Assembly: GCF_013371085.1 (NCBI RefSeq)
Contig: NZ_JABWCV010000007.1
Span: 62,001 to 126,000 of the forward strand
Direction of reading: 5' to 3'
DNA: 64,000 bases
From: Vreelandella maris
Lineage (GTDB): Bacteria > Pseudomonadota > Gammaproteobacteria > Pseudomonadales > Halomonadaceae
In this document: in pieces, positions 59,013 through 64,000 of the stretch
How the letters are laid out: each line of letters begins with the position of its first letter
Position numbering within the stretch: the stretch's first letter is position 1
Notes under the pieces: generated by a model
Told to the model about the DNA's origin: nothing
The model's database searches: none
The model's input: only the letters and a program-made list of their open reading frames with translations
Program-made: the position numbers and the translations under genes

Positions 59013-59266
59013 TATGAATCACTCCCCTTGGGATTGTTGGATTCACTGCCTTTGTCAGGGTGGATGGCAATATCCTGCCCACTCTGCTGGCGAGCGAGTT
59101 TTCTCACTGCCTGGAGTTTGCGCTGCTGCTGCTTTTTTGCCACAAAGCGGCGTGACGGAGCCACTTGGTCAGGGTTGTCGTGGCGCCATTTTTTATAATC
59201 TTTACGCCGGCCGGTACGAATAGTTACTTTGTCGGCCAGTGAACGAGTTTTTTTCTTACGCGTCAT
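59012..59266 (-). CDS. Small basic protein of unknown function, coupled to xthA
   Basis: The 84-residue protein is very basic in its first 55 residues (MTRKKKTRSLADKVTIRTGR start, KKQQQRKLQAVRKLARQQ) and acidic/polar at the end. It has no recognised domain or signal peptide and probably binds nucleic acid. GGAGCGC lies just upstream of its ATG. Its stop overlaps the xthA start, supporting that it is real. Similar small ORFs may exist next to xthA in relatives; I cannot check. Confidence 0.7.
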   Translation of the reverse strand: MTRKKKTRSLADKVTIRTGRRKDYKKWRHDNPDQVAPSRRFVAKKQQQRKLQAVRKLARQQSGQDIAIHPDKGSESNNPKGSDS

Positions 59267-59410
59267 GTCGCGCTCCTTACGTCGATTTGACGGCTATTCT
59301 AACAGGCCTTGGGACTCCTTCGACAGCAGGACGCGCTCTTATCGCCAAGCCCTGGTACAATGCGCACGTCAAGAAGCCAACTTCCACAGCAATGGACAGA
59401 TAGACAGCCT

Positions 59411-60685
59411 ATGAGCGAGTCGGAACAGACCACAGCCCCGGCCCAGAATCGCAAGCCAAAACGCCGCCGTCGTAAACCGCGTCGTCGCCAGTCGAACTGG
59501 GATCTTCGTCAGTTTCAGGTGCCCGCCGTGGCCGGCAAGTGGCGCTTTCATGACTTTGATCTGCCGCTGCCCTTAATGCGCGCTATTCATGCCCAAGGGT
59601 TTGAGTACTGCACGCCTATTCAAGCCGAGGCCCTGCGCCAAACGCTCTTGGGTGGCGACATTGTCGGTAAAGCGCAAACGGGAACCGGTAAAACCGCGGC
59701 CTTTTTGATCTCTGTGATGGCCTACTTCCTGGAAGAGCCAACACCCAATGGTCAAAAGCCAGGTGCACCGCGTGCCTTGATTATTGCGCCCACCCGCGAG
59801 CTGGCACTGCAGATTGAAAAGGACGCAAAAGCGTTAGCACGCTTCACCCAGCTCAATGTGGCCAGTATGGTCGGCGGTATGGACTACCAGAAGCAGCGTG
59901 AAAGCCTGGGCAGCAAGATCGATATTCTGGTGGCAACACCTGGGCGCCTGTTGGATTTCCATCAGAAGCGCGATATCGACCTCAATGAAGTCGAAGTATT
60001 GGTGTTAGATGAAGCCGACCGCATGTTGTCGATGGGCTTTATCCCGGATGTGAAGCGGATTATTCGCTACACGCCGAAGAAAGAGGAGCGTCAAACCTTC
60101 CTCTTCTCGGCCACCTTTACCGACGACATCTTGAATCTCGCCAATCAGTGGACGCTTGACCCTGCCCACGTCGAGATCGAAGTGACCGTTGAGAACCAGG
60201 CGGATATCGATCAGCGTGTGTATTTGGTGTCTGATGACGACAAGCAGCGCTTGCTGGTTAATCTACTTCAGCAAGAGAGCTTTGAACGCGTCATGGTCTT
60301 TGGTAACCGTCGTGACTTGGTGCGCAAGCTTGACGACCTGCTCAAAAAAGCTGGCGTAAGTGTGGCGATGCTGTCAGGTGATGTGCCTCAGGGACAGCGT
60401 ATCAAGACGTTGGAAAGCTTCCGCGAAGGCGAAATCCAGGTGCTGGTCGCGACTGACGTTGCTGGACGTGGGATTCACATTGAAGACGTCAGCCACGTTA
60501 TCAATTACACCCTGCCGGAAGACCCGGAAGACTACGTACACCGTATCGGTCGTACCGGTCGAGCTGGCGCTAAGGGTGTCTCGATTAGCTTCGTTGGCGA
60601 AGAGGATGCGTTCTCACTGCCGGAAATCGAGCGCTATATCAACGACAAGCTGCCATGCGTGCATCCGCCGGAAGGTATGCTCTAA
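59411..60685 (+). CDS. rhlB: DEAD-box RNA helicase RhlB
   Basis: RhlB unwinds structured RNA for the degradosome. The start at 59411 gives 424 residues with a basic N-terminal tail ([13 protein letters not shown]). The helicase core has the Q motif [12 protein letters not shown], motif [50 protein letters not shown] and [10 protein letters not shown]. It could also be another RhlB-like DEAD-box protein; the tail and family resemblance favour RhlB. Its end lies five bases before dinG. Confidence 0.78.
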   Translation: MSESEQTTAPAQNRKPKRRRRKPRRRQSNWDLRQFQVPAVAGKWRFHDFDLPLPLMRAIHAQGFEYCTPIQAEALRQTLLGGDIVGKAQTGTGKTAAFLISVMAYFLEEPTPNGQKPGAPRALIIAPTRELALQIEKDAKALARFTQLNVASMVGGMDYQKQRESLGSKIDILVATPGRLLDFHQKRDIDLNEVEVLVLDEADRMLSMGFIPDVKRIIRYTPKKEERQTFLFSATFTDDILNLANQWTLDPAHVEIEVTVENQADIDQRVYLVSDDDKQRLLVNLLQQESFERVMVFGNRRDLVRKLDDLLKKAGVSVAMLSGDVPQGQRIKTLESFREGEIQVLVATDVAGRGIHIEDVSHVINYTLPEDPEDYVHRIGRTGRAGAKGVSISFVGEEDAFSLPEIERYINDKLPCVHPPEGML

Positions 60686-60690
60686 GCCGC

Positions 60691-62820
60691 ATGCTGGATG
60701 ATGCCCTCAAAAGCGAGATTCAAGACGCTTACCGTCGCGTGGTGGATACCCTTGAGCTAACACCACGCTACGGCCAGCGCATGATGATCGCCGAAATCGC
60801 CAGGACCCTCGGTAATATCGAGAGCGACAGCGAAGGTAAGCGCACAAGCGATACCCATGTGTGTGTGCTTGAAGCGGGCACCGGCACTGGAAAAACGCTG
60901 GCCTATCTAATCGCCGCCTTGCCCATCGCGAAAGCGCACGGCAAGCGGCTGATTATTTCCACGGCCACGGTCGCTCTCCAAGAGCAGGTGCTGAATCAGG
61001 ACTTACCCTCGCTGGCTAGCCACAGCGGCATTCCCTTTCGCTACGCGTTAGCCAAAGGGCGTGGTCGCTATGTGTGCGTGGCACGTCTGGATCAGGCGCT
61101 CGAAGGCACTGAACCCAACCCAACGCTCTCTCTGTTTGAGCAGTCGCTGCAAACGCAAAGTAGTGACTTTACGGTCATTGCCAGCGATATGGCGCAAGCT
61201 TATGGCCAGGGCGAATGGGAAGGGGATCGTGATAATTGGCCAGAGTCGATAGACGATGCGCACTGGCGAAGACTCACAGTAGATCATCGCCAGTGTACGG
61301 GCAGGCGCTGCGGGCACTTTGGTGCCTGCGCGTTTTTCCGTTCCCGTCGTGAGCTTGAGAATGCGGATGTTATCGTCGCCAATCACGACCTTGTGCTGGC
61401 TGACTTGGCCTTGGGTGGCGGCGCTATTCTGCCCGACCCGGCGGACTGCATCTTTGTGTTCGACGAAGGCCATCACCTGCCCGAGAAGGCGCTTTCCCAT
61501 TTTGCTCACCGCTTTGCAGTGCACGGCTGCTTGCGCTGGCTAAAAACGTTGAGAAGCAGTTTGACCGACCTTCACCAGGCGTTGGCTATTCAGCCAACGG
61601 TTGCGCGGCTGTTGGTCAGCTTGCCAGAGCTGATTCATAACCTGGAACCCGCACTAGGCGATGTGTTTAGCATGGGTCATCAGTTGGCGGAGCGGCCAAA
61701 TGGTTTAGCTGACGAAGAGGCCACTCATCAATCGCGTTTTGAGAAGGGCCAAGTGCCCGACGCTCTGCGGGAACAGGCGCAGCAATTGTTGGTGATGTTC
61801 GCCTCGCTGTCGCGCTGCTTGGAGAGCATTAGCGACATTCTGCGTGAAAGCCTTGATCCTGATAAGCAGACCGGCCTTGATCGTGAGCAGGCAGAAACCT
61901 GGTTGCCGCTTGTTGCGTTGCTTCATGGGCGGGCGTTAGAGGCCCATGCTTTGTGGCAGGCGTTCAGCGAGCAGGATGTTGCTAATGAAGCACCCAGCGC
62001 TCGCTGGATTACCCTAAGCCGGGTAGCGGGGGAGCCGGAGGTTGAGTTTTCGGCCAGCCCCGTTTCAGCCGCGCATACCCTGGCCAAACATTTATGGGGA
62101 CGCTGTCACGGGGCGGTGGTCACCTCTGCGACCCTGACGGCCCTGGGTCGCTTTGAGCGCCTGCAAGAGCGGGCAGGCTTGGCGAATCGCTACCGCTATC
62201 AGGCGCTGCCGAGCCCCTTTGATTATGCCAATGCCGTGCTGCGCGTGCCTAAAGAGGCCACTGACCCTGGTGACAGAGAAGCCCATGAGCGGGCGATTGT
62301 GACTTTTGTATCGCAGTTGGCTGATAAAGAGGCGGCGTTAGTGCTGTTCTCTTCTCGAGCTCAGTTGCGGGCGGTTGATAAAGCACTGCCAGCTAGTGTG
62401 AAAGAACGGGTGCTCGCTCAGGATGCACTGCCAAAGCGCGAGTTGATTGAGCGCCATCGGGCGGCGGTGGATAGGGGCGAGGGCAGTATCATTTTTGGCT
62501 TGGCTAGCTTTGCCGAGGGCATAGATCTTCCCGGCGACTATTTGACGCACGTGGTGATTACGCGGCTACCCTTTGCGGTACCCGATGACCCAGTGGGCGC
62601 TACATTAGCAGAATGGATAGAGAGCCAGGGTGGTAACGCGTTTATGCGCATTAGCGTGCCTGATGCGTCTATCAAGCTGGTACAGGCCTGCGGGCGCTTG
62701 ATTCGTAAGGAGAGCGACCGTGGAACGATCACCTTGCTGGATAAACGGGTGATTACGCGCCGCTACGGACAAGCACTGCTGGATGCACTGCCGCCATTTC
62801 GGCGCGAAATTAGTCGCTAG
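60691..62820 (+). CDS. dinG: ATP-dependent DNA helicase DinG
   Basis: DinG is an iron-sulfur superfamily 2 helicase that removes R-loops and D-loops. The start at 60691 gives 709 residues (E. coli 716). Motif I is EAGTGTGKTLAYL, the DEAH box is VFDEGHHLPEKAL, and the four cluster cysteines C129, C202, C207 and C213 are spaced as in E. coli. LIRKESDRGTITLLDKR is near the end. Translation is probably coupled to rhlB. Confidence 0.92.
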   Translation: MLDDALKSEIQDAYRRVVDTLELTPRYGQRMMIAEIARTLGNIESDSEGKRTSDTHVCVLEAGTGTGKTLAYLIAALPIAKAHGKRLIISTATVALQEQVLNQDLPSLASHSGIPFRYALAKGRGRYVCVARLDQALEGTEPNPTLSLFEQSLQTQSSDFTVIASDMAQAYGQGEWEGDRDNWPESIDDAHWRRLTVDHRQCTGRRCGHFGACAFFRSRRELENADVIVANHDLVLADLALGGGAILPDPADCIFVFDEGHHLPEKALSHFAHRFAVHGCLRWLKTLRSSLTDLHQALAIQPTVARLLVSLPELIHNLEPALGDVFSMGHQLAERPNGLADEEATHQSRFEKGQVPDALREQAQQLLVMFASLSRCLESISDILRESLDPDKQTGLDREQAETWLPLVALLHGRALEAHALWQAFSEQDVANEAPSARWITLSRVAGEPEVEFSASPVSAAHTLAKHLWGRCHGAVVTSATLTALGRFERLQERAGLANRYRYQALPSPFDYANAVLRVPKEATDPGDREAHERAIVTFVSQLADKEAALVLFSSRAQLRAVDKALPASVKERVLAQDALPKRELIERHRAAVDRGEGSIIFGLASFAEGIDLPGDYLTHVVITRLPFAVPDDPVGATLAEWIESQGGNAFMRISVPDASIKLVQACGRLIRKESDRGTITLLDKRVITRRYGQALLDALPPFRREISR

Positions 62821-62848
62821 CGATTATCCAGTGTACTGGGAAACAATA

Positions 62849-62872
62849 AAAACCCCGCCGTAGCGGGGTTTT
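62849..62872. terminator. Bidirectional terminator between dinG and the DAHP synthase gene
   Basis: AAAACCCCGC (62849-62858) pairs with GCGGGGTTTT (62863-62872) over a CGTA loop, with A and T tracts on both sides. It lies between convergent genes. Confidence 0.93.
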
Positions 62873-62876
62873 CGAA

Positions 62877-63953
62877 TTACTTAGCGATGCGCTTGGCCAG
62901 TGCGGCCGAAAGTTTGTCGTTCATGCGGTTGAAGGTTTCCACCGTGGTATCCCAGTCGATGCAGGCATCGGTAATGGAAACGCCATACTGCAGTTGGCTA
63001 AGGTCTTGGGTCAGCTTTTGATTGCCCCAGCCAATGTTGGATTCAACCATCAGGCCGATAATGGAGGTGTTGCCTTCCAAAATCTGGTTGGTGACATTCT
63101 CAAGCACCAAGGGCTGTAGCGCGGCGTCTTTGTTGGAGTTGGCGTGGGAGCAGTCGATCATGATGTTGGGCGAGAGTTTGGCTTTCTCAAGCTCTTTCTC
63201 CGCCAGGGCAACGCTTACGCTGTCGTAGTTGGGCTTACCGTTGCCACCGCGTAGAACGACGTGGCCGTAGGCGTTGCCGCGAGTGCGAATAATGGCTACC
63301 TGGCCCGCCTGGTTGATGCCCAGGAAATTGTGCGGGCTGGCCACGGACTGAAGCGCGTTAATCGCCACGTCCAGGCTGCCGTCGGTCCCGTTTTTAAAGC
63401 CGACCGGGCAGGAGAGGCCAGAAGCCATTTCCCGGTGGGTCTGAGACTCGGTGGTGCGGGCACCAATCGCTGACCAACTAATGCAGTCTTGCATATACTG
63501 GGGAGAGATGGGATCGAGTGCTTCGGTAGCGAGCGGTAAGCCCATTTCAGCGAGATCGACCAGCAGTTTCCGAGCGATGTGCAGACCTTCATCAATCTCA
63601 AAAGAGTCGTTGAGGTGCGGGTCGTTGATCAGGCCTTTCCAGCCCACCGTTGTGCGCGGCTTTTCAAAATAGACGCGCATCACAATATACAGGCTGTCGC
63701 TAACTTGATCGGCAAGTTTGCGAAGACGGCGGGCATAATCAAGCGCTGCTTCCACGTCGTGGATAGAGCAAGGGCCGACCACGACCAACAGGCGTGGATC
63801 GCTGCCATCCAGGATGTTCTGGATGGTTTTACGCCCCTCTATTACGGTGCGCTCTGCTGCCTCCGTTAACGGTATGGCATTCTTGAGCGCTTCTGGCGTT
63901 GTGAGAACGTCTTGAGCGAGGACGTTAAGGTTATTAACCTGCTGTTCTGACAT
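62877..63953 (-). CDS. 3-deoxy-7-phosphoheptulonate synthase (class I DAHP synthase)
   Basis: The enzyme condenses phosphoenolpyruvate and erythrose 4-phosphate, the first step of aromatic amino acid synthesis. The 358-residue protein is of the AroF/G/H class: VVGPCSIHD, RVYFEKPRTTVGWKGLINDP, GARTTESQTHREMASGLSCPVGFKNGTDG, DCSHANSNKD and the C-terminal SITDACIDWDTT. Which amino acid feeds back on it cannot be read from sequence. The leader and promoter run off the right end of the window, so no trp/tyr operator can be judged. Confidence 0.95.
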   Translation of the reverse strand: MSEQQVNNLNVLAQDVLTTPEALKNAIPLTEAAERTVIEGRKTIQNILDGSDPRLLVVVGPCSIHDVEAALDYARRLRKLADQVSDSLYIVMRVYFEKPRTTVGWKGLINDPHLNDSFEIDEGLHIARKLLVDLAEMGLPLATEALDPISPQYMQDCISWSAIGARTTESQTHREMASGLSCPVGFKNGTDGSLDVAINALQSVASPHNFLGINQAGQVAIIRTRGNAYGHVVLRGGNGKPNYDSVSVALAEKELEKAKLSPNIMIDCSHANSNKDAALQPLVLENVTNQILEGNTSIIGLMVESNIGWGNQKLTQDLSQLQYGVSITDACIDWDTTVETFNRMNDKLSAALAKRIAK

Positions 63954-64000
63954 CTTGCTACCTGTGCTTGCGTAATGGCTGAAAAAGTGAGGGGACGATA

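Overview
The window is a chromosomal segment of a gammaproteobacterium, most likely Halomonas or a close relative. The evidence is moderate GC content, protein sequences close to Pseudomonas/Oceanospirillales families, and a gene order that largely follows the Pseudomonas layout (lpxC-dciA-secA-argJ-nudix; rne-rluC-HAD-sppA-maf-yceD-rpmF-plsX-fab-pabC-mltG-tmk-holB-pilZ-tatD). The genus is inferred, not proven. I see no rRNA, tRNA, phage, insertion sequence or CRISPR array. Nearly everything is core housekeeping DNA.

Layout. 1-3904: end of the division cluster (ftsQ tail, ftsA, ftsZ), then lpxC. 4083-10207: dciA (minus), a short secreted-leader ORF that looks like a SecM-type arrest peptide, secA, argJ and a Nudix-ThiE fusion. 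10304-12284: aguB and aguA on the minus strand. 12465-22754: envelope genes (lolC-lolD, DUF2062, comEC, msbA-lpxK-Trm112-kdsB-LMW phosphatase-murB). 22858-26136: rne on the minus strand behind a 731-base leader/promoter gap. 26868-43679: rluC to tatD, including the fatty acid cluster plsX-fabD-fabG-acpP-fabF, then DUF1285 and a UvrD-like helicase. 43785-47655: electron transfer flavoprotein system (ETF-QO minus; etfB-etfA plus). 47857-58168: Mn-type superoxide dismutase, class Ib ribonucleotide reductase (nrdHIEF), a Nudix protein and a six-gene TonB energy-transduction operon behind a strong Fur-box match. 58185-63953: xthA with a small basic gene, rhlB, dinG and a DAHP synthase.

Most interesting locus. 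Directly upstream of secA, in the position E. coli uses for secM, a 120-residue ORF has a signal peptide and ends in Q-R-G-P-P seven residues from the end of the preceding motif region (P114 of 120). Its last codons contain CAAGTAT (5009-5015), which is exactly complementary to ATACTTG (5113-5119) just before the secA start codon. A ribosome halted at RGPP would cover that segment. This is the geometry expected of a secretion-monitoring arrest peptide, although the ORF has no obvious similarity to E. coli SecM apart from the R-G/A-P core and general architecture.

A second theme is iron sparing: Mn-SOD, the Mn-capable class Ib reductase with paired NrdR-box candidates, and a Fur-controlled TonB system lie next to one another within about 10 kb.
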